A stretch of DNA of 64,000 nucleotides from assembly GCA_035048485.1 (NCBI GenBank), contig CM068587.1:41663842-41727841 (forward strand), in the 5' to 3' direction. A program made the position numbers and the translations under genes. The DNA is from Pteria penguin. Its lineage: Eukaryota > Mollusca > Bivalvia > Pterioida > Pteriidae. This document shows positions 12,837-23,734 of this stretch, piece after piece (the stretch's first letter is position 1; each line of letters opens with the position of its first letter). The notes under the pieces were generated by a model that had not been told where the DNA came from, made no database searches, and was given only the letters and a program-made list of their open reading frames with translations.

Positions 12837-13425
12837 CTAAGTAGTACTATGACCTTCACCTTTGACATTGAAAAACAATAAGCATCTTTGTCTTGGCATG
12901 AGGAGTAAGTGTACTGAGCTTGACAGTCCTAGCCCCAACGGTCTGGTCTTTATCCTGTCTACAAGGTTGTTCCTACAAAGTAGCACTACAACCGTGACCT
13001 TTGACCTCTGACCTTGAAAAACAATAGACGTCTTTTTCTTGGCATGAGGAGTAAGTGTACCAAGTTTGGCAGTCCTAGCCTCAACGGTTTGATCTGTATC
13101 CTGTCTACAAGGGTTTCTTACCAAGTAGTACTACGACCTTGACCTTTGATCTTGAACAACAGTAGGCGTCTTTGTCTTGGCATGAGGAGTAAGTGTGCCA
13201 AGTTTGACAGTCCTAGCCCCAATGGTTTGATCTGTATCCTGTCTACAAGAGTTTCTCACCAAGTAGTACTAGGACTTTGACCTTTGACTGCTCACCTTGA
13301 AAAACAATAGGCGTCTTTGTCTTGGCATAAGGAGTAACTGTACCACTTTTGACAATCTTAGCCCCAACGGTGTGGTCTGTATCCTGCCCACAAGGTCGGA
13401 AGTACGTACAGACGGACGACGCCAT
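12837..13425. repeat. about 140-bp tandem repeat, four units, gaccttgacc type
   Basis: Units share tgacctttgacctt, ttgaaaaacaataggcgtct, ttggcatgaggagtaagtgt and ggtctgtatcctgtctacaa. The block ends with gacggacgacgcc-type sequence common at the end of mollusc dispersed repeats. Confidence 0.75.
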
Positions 13426-13629
13426 ACCACAATATGTCCCATCAAAGACAGATGTATGAAAAGAAGACTGTATATGGGCAACTCCCAATGGCAAAAACTG
13501 TCCTATCAATTATACATGAAAAAAGAATCAAGCATGTAACAGATTACACTCCAATTCTTTTAACAAAAGATCATTATCCAGTATAGGAATGGCATTATTA
13601 CGAAGGTAAATCTGCAACGTAAATCTCAC

Positions 13630-13711
13630 CTTCTGTGGGGAATAAAGTTATTGAAAAGCAGCATCCCTCCATATGGTATCTCGCAAGTTACAGCATCATC
13701 AGTGGTACAAC
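13630..13711 (-). pseudogene. PhyH copy 2, exon 7 (second iron His)
   Basis: The acceptor is ggaatag/GTTGTA and the donor CACAGAAG/gtgaga. It encodes TTDDAVTCEIPYGGMLLFNN then FIPHR. The His of IPHR is the distal iron ligand of the fold. Its phase matches both neighbours. Confidence 0.75.
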
Positions 13712-14060
13712 CTATTCCATACACATACACAATGTATTACTGTTCAGGATAGAATCTATGAACTTGTGACAATTTACCCTATACAATACAAGACAAGCAC
13801 AATACACGCATTTTCATTTTACTTCTGGAGTTTTCTACACAATGGTAAAAATATTTTCATAGGAAATATCAAATACAGAGATGGTTTCTTATGTTATCAA
13901 GCACAAATCCCAGACAGCTAGCATAATTCAAAGTAGAATATGATGTTATAGAAACATTGTTTTCGTTGAATTCCAAATCAATGAAAAATACAAGAGATTG
14001 GAAAATGGTGCTCTGTCACATTGTAACCACAATGGTAATTTATGAACTCCTGAAAATCAG

Positions 14061-14340
14061 ATTGATTGATTGATTGATTATTGTTTTACGTCACTCCACG
14101 ATTATTTCACGTATATGGTGACGGCATCTGCCTGATGCATTGCTTACAAATTTAGACCTTTGCAACGGATCCACCCGAAGCAGTGAGAGATCTTTTACGT
14201 GCCATGCCCACTGTGGCACGCGACCTTGGTTTTTACTGTCTCATCCAAAAGACAGGACACCGGTGCGCACAGGGCAAAATTCGAACCTAGGACTTCTCGA
14301 TCACGAGCCGAACACCTTATCCACTAATTCACACCGGCTT
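14061..14340 (-). mobile_element. tRNA-derived SINE with perfect 14-bp target duplication
   Basis: CTCCTGAAAATCAG lies at 14047-14060 and at 14341-14354. The (attg)n tail is on the left and the tRNA-like head on the right (minus strand). Confidence 0.9.
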
Positions 14341-14365
14341 CTCCTGAAAATCAGAGGTGTACCCT

Positions 14366-14690
14366 AGGACATGAGGGAGAGTAAACATCTCTTGTCAGAG
14401 GTGAGCCGAGGGGCCTGAGAGGAGTAAACATCTGTCAGAGCTGAGCCCAGGGGCCTGAGAGGAGTAAACATCTCTTGTCAGAGGTGAGCCCAGGGGCCTG
14501 AGATGAGTACACATCTCCTGTCAGAGGTGAGCCCCAGGAACTGGGGGAGAGTAAACATCTCCTGTCAGAGGTGAGCCCAGGGGCCTGAGAGGTGAGTAAA
14601 CATCCCTTGTCAGAGGTGAGTCCAGGGGCCTGAGAGGAGTACACATCTCCTGTCAGAGGTGAGCCAAGGGCCCTGGAAGGAATCGATATC
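14366..14690. repeat. about 42-bp tandem repeat, seven units
   Basis: The unit contains ggggcctgagaggagtaaac and atctcttgtcagaggtgagc. Confidence 0.85.
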
Positions 14691-14770
14691 TCTGTTTGGC
14701 TTGCAACATCCACCATGAACGTCGAGAAGGGTTTAAAATACAAACAAGCTATAGCAGGACATACCCAGAC

Positions 14771-14870
14771 GTTTCCTCAATTCTCCATCTTCCAGCTTAA
14801 TGTACAATGTATCCCCAGCACAACACTGATGTACAGTCACTTTACCTGACAAGTGTCCTTTGGGAATAAC
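14771..14870 (-). pseudogene. PhyH copy 2, exon 6
   Basis: The acceptor is atccctatag/GTTATT and the donor GGAAAC/gtctgg. It encodes VIPKGHLSGKVTVHQCCAGD and TLYIKLEDGELRK, the family's GGH...G...CCAGDT block. Confidence 0.7.
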
Positions 14871-14983
14871 CTATAGGGATAAAATTAATGTGCAAAGAAA
14901 GAAAGGTTGATCAAGAGAAAAGAAAAAAGTGGAAAGTTGTAAATTTGTTAGTTTACAAACACATTAGGATTAATTCACCTTAG

Positions 14984-15261
14984 TTTGATTGATTGATTGA
15001 TTATTGTTTTATGTCACTCCACGATTATTTCACGTATTTGGTGATGGCATCTGCCTGATGCATTGCAAACAAATTTAGACCTTTGCAACAGACTCACCCA
15101 AAACAGTGATGGATCTTTTACGTACCATGCCTACCGTGACACGGGACCTCGGTTTTTACTGTCTCATCGGAAAGACAGAACACCGGTGTGCCTTGGGCGG
15201 GAGTCGAACCCGGGACCTCTCGATCACGAGCCAAGCACCTTATCTACTAGGCCACACCGCC
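14984..15261 (-). mobile_element. tRNA-derived SINE with perfect 14-bp target duplication
   Basis: TTAATTCACCTTAG lies at 14970-14983 and 15262-15275. The element is the same family and orientation as the copy 0.9 kb to the left. The B box is gggagtcgaacccg (minus strand cgggttcgactccc). Confidence 0.92.
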
Positions 15262-15275
15262 TTAATTCACCTTAG

Positions 15276-15812
15276 TAGGTACACCGAGTTAAAGACAGAC
15301 TTGTTAGGTACACTGACCTAAAACACACTTGTTTGGTACACTGATCTAACGGCAGACTTGTTTGGTACACTGACCTAAAGGCAGACTTGGTAGGTACATT
15401 GACCTAAAGGCAGACTTGTTAGGTACACTGACCTAAAGGCAGACTTGATAGGTACACTGACCTAAAGGCAGACTTGGTAGGTACATTGACCTATAGGCAG
15501 ATTTGGTAGGTACACAGACCTAAAGGCAGACTTGGAAAGTGCACTGACTTAAAGGCAGACTTGTTAGAAACATTGACCTAAAGGCAGACTTGTTAGGTAC
15601 ACTGATCTAAAGGCAGACTTGTTAGGAACATTGACCTAAAGGTAGACTTGGAAGGTACACTGACTTAAATGCAGACTTGGTAGGTACAATGACCTAAAGG
15701 CAGACTTGTTAGGTACATTGACAGACTTGTTTGGTACAATGACCTAAAGACAGACTTGGTAGATTCACTGACCTAAAGGTAGACTTGGTAAGTACACTGA
15801 CTTAAAGACAGA
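15276..15812. repeat. 27-28-bp tandem repeat, about 19 units
   Basis: The unit is about taggtacactgacctaaagg then cagacttg. It begins right at the target duplication of the SINE. Confidence 0.85.
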
Positions 15813-15915
15813 CTATGGGTAGCAGTTAACCACTTGGCTTGTGGTGAGGCAGATCAACATCCAATACCTGGATTACACCACTAGGTTACAGAGGTTGGAT
15901 ACCTCTTACTTCAAA

Positions 15916-16456
15916 GTCGCAATATGACCGAGACATCACTGACAATGATGTAAGACACAATCAACCAGCTGACACATTTCATCACATACCCTGACTGGTA
16001 GACAGAGTAAATACAAGTTTATTGTCACAATATGACCGAGACATCACTGACAATGATGTAAGACACAATCAACCAGCTGACACACCTCATCACATACCCG
16101 GACTGGTAGACAGAGTAAATACAAGTTTATTGTCACAATATGACCGAGACATCACTGACAATGATGTAAGACACAATCAACCAGCTGACACATTTCATCA
16201 CATACCCTGACTGGTAGACAGAGTAAATACAAGTTTATTGTCACAATATGACCGAGACATCACTGACAATGATGTAAGACACAATCAACCAGCTGACACA
16301 CCTCATCACATACCCCGACTGGTAGACAGAGTAAATACAAGCTTATTGTAACAATATGACCGAGACATCACTGACAATGATGTAAGACACAATCAACCAG
16401 CTGACACCTCTCATCACATACCCTGACTGGTAGACAGAGTAAATACAAGCTTATTG
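15916..16456. repeat. 108-bp tandem repeat, five units
   Basis: Unit starts are at 15916, 16024, 16132, 16240 and 16348. Each holds acaatatgaccgagacatca and ggtagacagagtaaatacaa. Units alternate between catttcatcac and cacctcatcac, suggesting a two-unit duplication step. Confidence 0.9.
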
Positions 16457-16755
16457 TCAACATGTTTAACTCATATGAACATGTCTTATATATTTTGATT
16501 AATATATACATGAACATCAATTCAATATCTACGTCACTGTTGACCTGTGTTGGACCCTTAATATTGTTACTGGGCATCTTTGGAACAATCTTTATTTTTA
16601 AGAATATCAAAAAGATAATATTGGAAAGAAAAAGGAAACTGAAAATGCAGCATAGCCTAATGATGGTTGATAAAATGTATAAATACATATAGTAAATAAA
16701 TATAAATATATACTGTATTTTACATAAGACAATACTGACGGTAGGATGGTCTTAC

Positions 16756-16854
16756 CTGCATTATAACAACCGTTCTGTGCATTAGTGTTGACAAATGGAA
16801 TCCAGACTGTGGGCATAAAGATCTTGTAGATGTCATTGGACAAGTACCCTGCAT
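16756..16854 (-). pseudogene. PhyH copy 2, exon 5 with probable 4-bp insertion
   Basis: The acceptor is tcattacag/ATGCAG and the donor ATGCAG/gtaaga. It encodes AGYLSNDIYKIFMPTVWIPF and VNTNAQNGC. After NGC the expected family sequence is MQ and the bases ATGCAG are present, but four extra bases (within 16762-16766) push them out of frame. Removing them would restore phase 0 to the next exon. Confidence 0.7.
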
Positions 16855-17119
16855 CTGTAATGACAAATACAAAACTTGGTCACACTTTTCCCACAGTACT
16901 CAGTGATGAAACTTGATGTATGCATATTCCAGTACCAGATTAATGTTGGTGGGGGATTGTGAGGTTAGATGTGCATCCTGTTTTCAACAAAACATGATCT
17001 TAATCTACAATAAGAGTTTGTAAAACATTCATTTCTTATTTTCATTCACAATCGTACCTTCTAGGATCAACCACTATATATTGTATATGATGAATTCATG
17101 AAGCACCATTTCAATGCTC

Positions 17120-19925
17120 ATGAAAAAATGATATCATCACAAGTCCCTACAACATGATACCATCATAAGTCTCCATATGGCATGATACCAGAATATATCA
17201 TCATAAGTCCCTACAACATGATACCACAATATATCATCATATGTCTATAAGACATAATACAGAATATATCATCATTAGTCCCTACATCATGATACCATCA
17301 TAGGTCTCCATGGCATGATACCAGAATATATCATCACAAGTCCCTACAACATGATGCCATCATAAGTCTCCATATGGCATGATACCAGAATATATCATCA
17401 TAAGTCCCTACAACATGATACCAGAATATATCATCATATGTCTCTAAGACATGATACCAGAATATATTATCATTAGTCCCTACAACATGATACCAGAATA
17501 TATCATTATAAGTCCCTACAACATGATACCATCATAAGTCTCCATGGCATAATACCAGAATATATCATCACAAGTCCCTACAACATGATGCCATCATAAG
17601 TCTCCATGGCATGATACCAGAATATATCATCACAAGTCCCTACAACATGATACCATCATAAGTCTCCATATGGCATGATACCAGAATATATCATCATAAG
17701 TCCCTACAACATGATACCAGAATATATTATCATAAGTCCCAACAACATGATACCAGAATATATCATCATAAGTCCCTACAACATGATACCAGAATATATC
17801 ATCATAAGTCCCTACAACATGATACCAGAATATATTATCATAAGTCCCAACAACATGATACCAGAATATATTATCATAAGTCCCAACAACATGATACCAG
17901 AATATATCATCATAAGTCCCTACAACATGATACCAGAATATATCATCATAAGTCTCTAAGAATTGATACCAGAATATATCATCACACGTTTCTACAACAT
18001 GATACCAGAATATATCATCATAAGTCCCTACATCATGATACCAGAATATATCATCATAAGTCTCCATGGCATGATACCAGAATATATCATCATAAGTCCC
18101 TACATCATGATACCAGAATATATCATCATAAGTCCCTACAACATGATACCAGAATATATTATCATAAGTCCCAACAACATGATACCATCATAAGTCTCCA
18201 TGGCATGATACCAGAATATATCATCATAAGTCCCTACAACATGATACCAGAATATATCATCATAAGTCTCTAAGAAATGATACCAGAATATATCATCACA
18301 AGTTTCTACAACATGATACCAGAATATATCATCATAAGTCCCTACATCATGATACCAGAATATATCATCATAAGTCTCCATGGCATGATACCAGAATATA
18401 TCATCATAAGTCCCTACATCATGATACCAGAATATATCATCATAAGTCCCTACATCATGATACCAGAATATATCATCATAAGTCTCCATGGCATGATACC
18501 AGAATATATCATCATAAGTCCCTACATCATGATACCAGAATATATCATCATAAGTCCCTACAACATGATACCAGAATATATTATCATAAGTCCCAACAAC
18601 ATGATACCATCATAAGTCTCCATGGCATGATACCAGAATATATCATCATAAGTCCCTACAACATGATACCAGAATATATCATCATAAGTCTCCATGGCAT
18701 GATACCAGAATATATCATCACAAGTTTCTACAACATGATACCAGAATATTTCATCATAAGTCCCTACATCATGATACCAGAATATATCATCATAAGTCTC
18801 TAAGACATGATACCAGAATATATCATCATAAGTCCTACAATATGATACTAGAATATATCATCATAAGTCTCCATGGCATGATACCAGAATATATCATCAT
18901 AAGTCTCCATGGCATGATACCAGAATATATCATCATAAGTCTCCATTGCATGATACCAGAATATATCATCATAAGTCCTACAACATGATACCAGAATATA
19001 TCATCATAAGTCCCTACAACATGATACCAGAATATATCATCATAAGTCTCCATGGAATGATACCAGAATATATCATCATAAGTCTATGACATGATACCAG
19101 AATAAATCATCATATGTCTCTAAGACATGATGCCAGAATAAATCATCATAAGTCTCCATGGCATGATACCAGAATATATCATCATAGGTCTCTAAGATAT
19201 GATACTAAAATATATCATCATATGTCTCTAAGACATGATACCAGAATATATCATCATATGTCTCTAAGACATGATGCCAGAATAAATCATCATAAGTCTC
19301 CATGGCATGATACCAGAATATATCATCATAGGTCTCTAAGACATGATACTAAAATAAATCATCATATGTCTCTAAGACATGATACCAGAATATATCATCA
19401 TAAGTCTCCATGGCATGATACCAGAATATATCATCATAGGTCTCTAAGACATGATACTAAAATATATCATCATATGTCTCTAAGACATGATACCAGAATA
19501 TATCATCATATGTCTCTATGACATGATACCATAATATATCATCATAGGTCTCTAAGACATGATACTAAAATATATCATCATATGTCTCTAAGACATGATA
19601 CCAGAATATATCATCATAAGTCCCCATGGCATGATACCATAATATATCATCATATGTCCCTAAGACATGATACCAGAATATATCATCATATGTCTCTAAG
19701 ACATGATACTAGAATTTATCACCATATGTCTCTATGACATGATACCATAATATATCATCATATGTCTCTAAGACATGATACCATAATATATCATCATATG
19801 TCTCTAAGACATGATACCAGAATATATCACCATATGTCTCTATGACATGATACCATAATATATCATCATAGGCCTCTATTTAGACATGATACCAGAATAA
19901 ATCAGCATATGTCTCTAAGTTAAGT
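17120..19925. repeat. 36-bp minisatellite, about 75 units
   Basis: The unit is atgataccagaatatatcat then cataagtccctacaac, with variants tctccatggc, tctctaagac and tccctacatc. Because 36 is a multiple of three, long frames (MIPEYIIISPYN repeats on plus, a DDIFWYH type on minus) stay open. It lies in the intron between exons 4 and 5 of PhyH copy 2. Confidence 0.95.
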
Positions 19926-19996
19926 CAGATATTGGTGGATCCATGATGGTGGATCCCATCCTTTACTAATAACCTGGACCCACTAAGGAGTAGTAC

Positions 19997-20138
19997 TTTG
20001 ATGTCATGGTACCGTAGAAGCCTCGTTGTGTGGGGTCTTGGTTCGGAAATTCCAGTTGGGCATGCCTGCAATATCAGGTCCTAGAAGTTGTTCCATCAAA
20101 TTCAGTAGGCGTTCGTTTCCCCATAGTGCTCGGAAAGA
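19997..20138 (-). pseudogene. PhyH copy 2, exon 4 with in-frame TGA
   Basis: The acceptor is gtaataaag/TCTTTC. It encodes SFRALWGNERLLNLMEQLLG, then PDIAGMPNWNFRTKTP, then NEASTVP-stop-HQ. The stop is TGA where the family has Trp in VPWHQD. The donor is CAAA/gtacta. The last base A joins AT of the next exon to give Asn at the iron-ligand position. Confidence 0.75.
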
Positions 20139-20691
20139 CTTTATTACAAATTTAAAAGAGAAAAAATCTTAAACAGTCATAACAATTTTTAATATTATCC
20201 CTTGAAAATAAAGTCAAAGGAAATATATCGAGTTGTTTTTTTAGTATGAAGCTCAATCTTACTGAATATGTATCGGAATGTTTAACCTATATAAAGTATT
20301 TTCATACAAATCATTTTAAACATATGATACTTCAGAAAGATGAGAACTGACTGATTTTGTAAATGGAACATGGGGAATGTTAATTATCCTTATATATGTA
20401 CAAGATTAACTGAGTGAGTAAAATAAAAATAAAACAGAAAAATTGAAAGTAATCCCTCAAGAGCATTATACATCATTAGAAATCTTAAAGTTCTATCACA
20501 AATACATTTAGTACAGTAATTAAATTTACTTACACAATGTCAGAGAAGTGCTCATTTTGAAAAAAAAAAAAGAAAAATGCTTACTCAGGTAAAATGAAAA
20601 GTATAAATTTTTCATGGGCACTCAAATAATTTGGGTGACAAAAATTTTAAAATCTCATGCGTTGTAACAAGTCTTGTTTTGAAATTCATAC

Positions 20692-20794
20692 CGAAGGAAG
20701 TCTTCCAATTTTATGAAGGAGTATTTAACTGCCCCAGGGAACTCCTCCTCTAATTTCACTAATCGATGGTCAAGGTCATATTCTTCATAAAGAT
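20692..20794 (-). pseudogene. PhyH copy 2, exon 3
   Basis: The acceptor is gattatttttag/ATCTTT. It encodes LYEEYDLDHRLVKLEEEFPG, a recognisable PhyH block. Two donors are possible. GGGGCA/gttaaa (exon end 20730) keeps the frame into the next exon but skips a short conserved segment. CTTCG/gtatga (20692) keeps that segment but breaks the frame. Either way the junction looks damaged or a micro-exon is missing. Confidence 0.65.
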
Positions 20795-21288
20795 CTAAAA
20801 ATAATCCAAATATATCAGTGCATGGTTTTTTTATTTTCTCAAAGGTTAACCTGTACCTTTGCATTTGGGAATTTTTTTGTGCTATTTGCATAAATTGCTA
20901 AAAGATCAATTTTTAGGAAAAATTCAGATATTGGGTAAAATCAATTAAATTTTCACTATAATGGACCTGATTTAAAGAAAAAAAAACCCCACTGTATATA
21001 TACCTCATCCAAGAAAATAAACTCCATGTAGATTTTAGTTTGTGGCTCATGAAGGACAAGATTTATAATTTCTAAATTTAGCCCCAGGTGTTTATGATTG
21101 ATACAGTTAGGTGAAAAGGTGACTTATCTACATAGCAGTGTCCAATCTTTCCAAACAAAACAAGAAAAACTTTCTATAACACTCCTTTTATACTATAGCT
21201 GAAATTTCAATTCTAAATGTAAAACTTTCATGATGATATGTCCTACCTGACTGGGGTATTGGATAAAATTCATGTGATTGGTAATCCA

Positions 21289-21690
21289 GCAATGAATACC
21301 CCCTATAAACTGTAATGTTATACAGCTTCCACCACTGACATCCAAGGTGACACAGCAATGAATACCCCCTATAAACTGTAATGTTATACAGCTTCCACCA
21401 CTGACATCCAAGGTGACACAGCAATGAATACCCCCTATAAACTGTAATGTTATACAGCTTCCACCACTGACATCCAAGGTGACACAGCAATGAATACCCC
21501 CTATAAACTGTAATGTTATACAGCTTCCACCACTGACATCCAAGGTGACACAGCAATGAATACCCCCTATAAACTGTAATGTTATACAGTTTCCACCACT
21601 GACATCCAAGGTGACACAGCAATGAATACCCCCTATAAACTGTAATGTTATACAGCTTCCACCATTGACATCCAAGGTGACACAGGAAGT
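21289..21690. repeat. 66-bp tandem repeat, six units
   Basis: The unit starts gcaatgaataccccctataa and ends tccaaggtgacaca. The homologous place in copy A (about 637-700) has a single unit. Confidence 0.92.
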
Positions 21691-22306
21691 TTGATGTACA
21701 GCAAGTCATATTGTTTTCACATATATCTCTAAACGTATATACCAATAACATACTAACCTGGGTAATCCCCTTTTCAGAAAGGGTAACCTGTTATTGGAAA
21801 ATACCAAAGGTTCTGAAAAGGTCGAACTTTAGATTACATAATTGTAAAAAGCTTTGCAAATAATGTCAAGTCAAAAAGCATATTAAAAAGAGGATAAATT
21901 GATACACATGTGAATCTGTATATTATTCATAGAAACCTTTTGCTAGCTGTATTGCCTTATTGTTAACTTTGTTCTTTGTTGGTGGAGAAAACTGCTAAAA
22001 AAAGCACCTGCCCCTTTAAGTTCGTACAATGAAACACCTTCTTGCATGTATCCCAACAGGATATAAAAGTTTGACATAATAGAGATGGAGGCTCTACTGA
22101 TTTCTAGTGCAGTGATTTTACATTCTCAACTTTTGCGGCTTTTTAATACGACATGTATCAATTAAATCTAGCTATATCATTATGTAATCATATGGATATT
22201 ATTTAGGGTATATTGTAAACATCATTATGCAAACAATCCATTATACTGATCTGCATTTCAGATACAATGTATTTGTCTGTATATATATATATATATATGC
22301 CCTGAC

Positions 22307-22424
22307 TTCTAACTTTTCCTCCTTTGTAGAGTTTTTGTGCCAACTTCTCCACCAGGATTTCTAAATCAGCACGGCAGGCCTTCAACTCAGCATCTATGAA
22401 AAAATCCTTCAGCACTACATAGCC
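22307..22424 (-). pseudogene. PhyH copy 2, exon 2
   Basis: It has the same length and borders as exon 2 of copy 1 and starts GYVVLKDFFIDAELKACRAD. Changes include Thr to Ile and Glu to Lys. The acceptor and first coding bases are repeated six times upstream (22400-22710). A TA microsatellite lies just inside the following intron. Confidence 0.75.
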
Positions 22425-22712
22425 CTGAAATCAAAGTGGTATTTCTGGTAAAAATCCTTTAGCACTACATAGCCTGAAATCAAAGTGATTATATATCTGG
22501 TAAATCCTTCAGTACTACATAGCCCTGAAATCAAAGTGGTATTTCTGGTAAAATCCTTCAGCACTACATAACCCTGAAATCAAAGTGGTTATATCTGGTA
22601 AAATCATTCAGCACTACGTAGCCCTGAAATCAAAGTGGTATTTCTGGTAAAATCCTTCAGCACTACATAGCACTAAAATCAAAGTGGTATCTCTGGTAAA
22701 TACTAATTATTT
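22390..22712. repeat. about 50-bp tandem repeat carrying the exon 2 splice acceptor, six copies
   Basis: Each copy holds aaaatccttcagcactacat then agccctgaaatcaaagtgg, which on the minus strand is the acceptor and the first coding bases of exon 2. Copy A has one. Confidence 0.9.
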
Positions 22713-22924
22713 CACGTCATAAAGTGGGGATTATCATTGCATGGTGGGCAATACAATATTATATATAATATAAACATAGTGGGCTATGTCAATATATAAT
22801 GGGTCTATCATACCACATTTGGTGGATGGTATCATAATGACATACAGTGGGTAATTATAATCTTACAATTTACTGACATCATAATTTGTGAATGTGCCAT
22901 AGACTATAATTCATTATCATACAA

Positions 22925-23545
22925 TGTGGACAAAACAGTATCAGACAATGTAAGTAATACTGTAACACACAATGTGTGCAAAATATTATCAGATGATGTG
23001 GGTAATACTATAACACACAATGTGTGCAAAATATTATCAGATGATGTGGGTAATACTGTAACACACAATGTGTGCAAAATATTATCAGATGATGTGGGTA
23101 ATACTATAACACACAATGTGTGCAAAATATTATCAGATGATGTGGGTAATACTATAACACACAATGTGTGCAAAATATTATCAGATGATGTGGGTAATAC
23201 TATAACACACAATGTGCACAAAGTATTATCAGATGATGTGGGAAATACTATAACACACAATGTGTGCAAAATATTATCAGATGATGTGGGTTATACTATA
23301 ATACACAATGTGTGCAAAATATTATCAGATGATGTGGGTAATACTATAACACACAATGTGTGCAAAATATTATCAGATGATGTGGGTTATACTATAATAC
23401 ACAATGTGTGCAAAATATTATCAGATGATGTGGGTAATACTGTAACACACAATGTGTGCAAAATATTATCAGACGATGTGGGTAATACTGTAACACACAA
23501 TGTGTGCAAAATATTATCAGGTGAATCGTGGGTAATACTGTAACA
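22925..23545. repeat. 48-bp tandem repeat, about 13 units
   Basis: The unit contains gtgtgcaaaatattatcaga and tgatgtgggtaatactataa then cacacaat. It encodes a 16-residue open repeat by chance. Confidence 0.93.
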
Positions 23546-23734
23546 CAATGTGCACAAAACATTATCAGATGATGTGGGTAATACTATACCAAATGATGTG
23601 GACTATTCCACATCTGGACTATTCTGTGCTATACATTGTGACCTGTACTGTATCACACACAATGTGGACTATATTGTACAACACTTTGCGGGCTTTACTG
23701 TATCACTTCATAACGTATCACACAATGTGGCCTT

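Larger units (their letters stand above)
10747..22424 (-). pseudogene. PhyH-family dioxygenase copy 2, truncated and decayed
   Basis: Eight exon-like blocks on the minus strand follow the PhyH-domain order: 22424-22307, 20794-20730 (or to 20692), 20138-19997, 16854-16756, 14870-14771, 13711-13630, 12372-12165, 10926-10747. Enzymes of this family hydroxylate substrates with Fe(II) and 2-oxoglutarate through an HxD...H triad and a C-terminal Arg. The second His (IPHR) and the Arg (DHVRWS) are present. However, exon 1 was not found, TGA (20006-20004) replaces the Trp of the VPWHQ motif, the joined codon after HQ gives Asn instead of the iron-binding Asp, and exon 16854-16756 appears to carry 4 extra bases. 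Copy 1 lies downstream in the same orientation. I infer a tandem-duplicate pseudogene. Errors in the assembled sequence could mimic some of the lesions. Confidence 0.7.

Noticed and set aside
17630..19521. Several 90-145-codon frames on both strands (MIPEYIII and DDIFWYH repeats)
   Set aside because: They are translations of the 36-bp minisatellite in an intron.
21188..21751. Two overlapping minus-strand frames of 160-187 codons
   Set aside because: They are translations of the 66-bp array. The single-unit homologue in copy A is not open.
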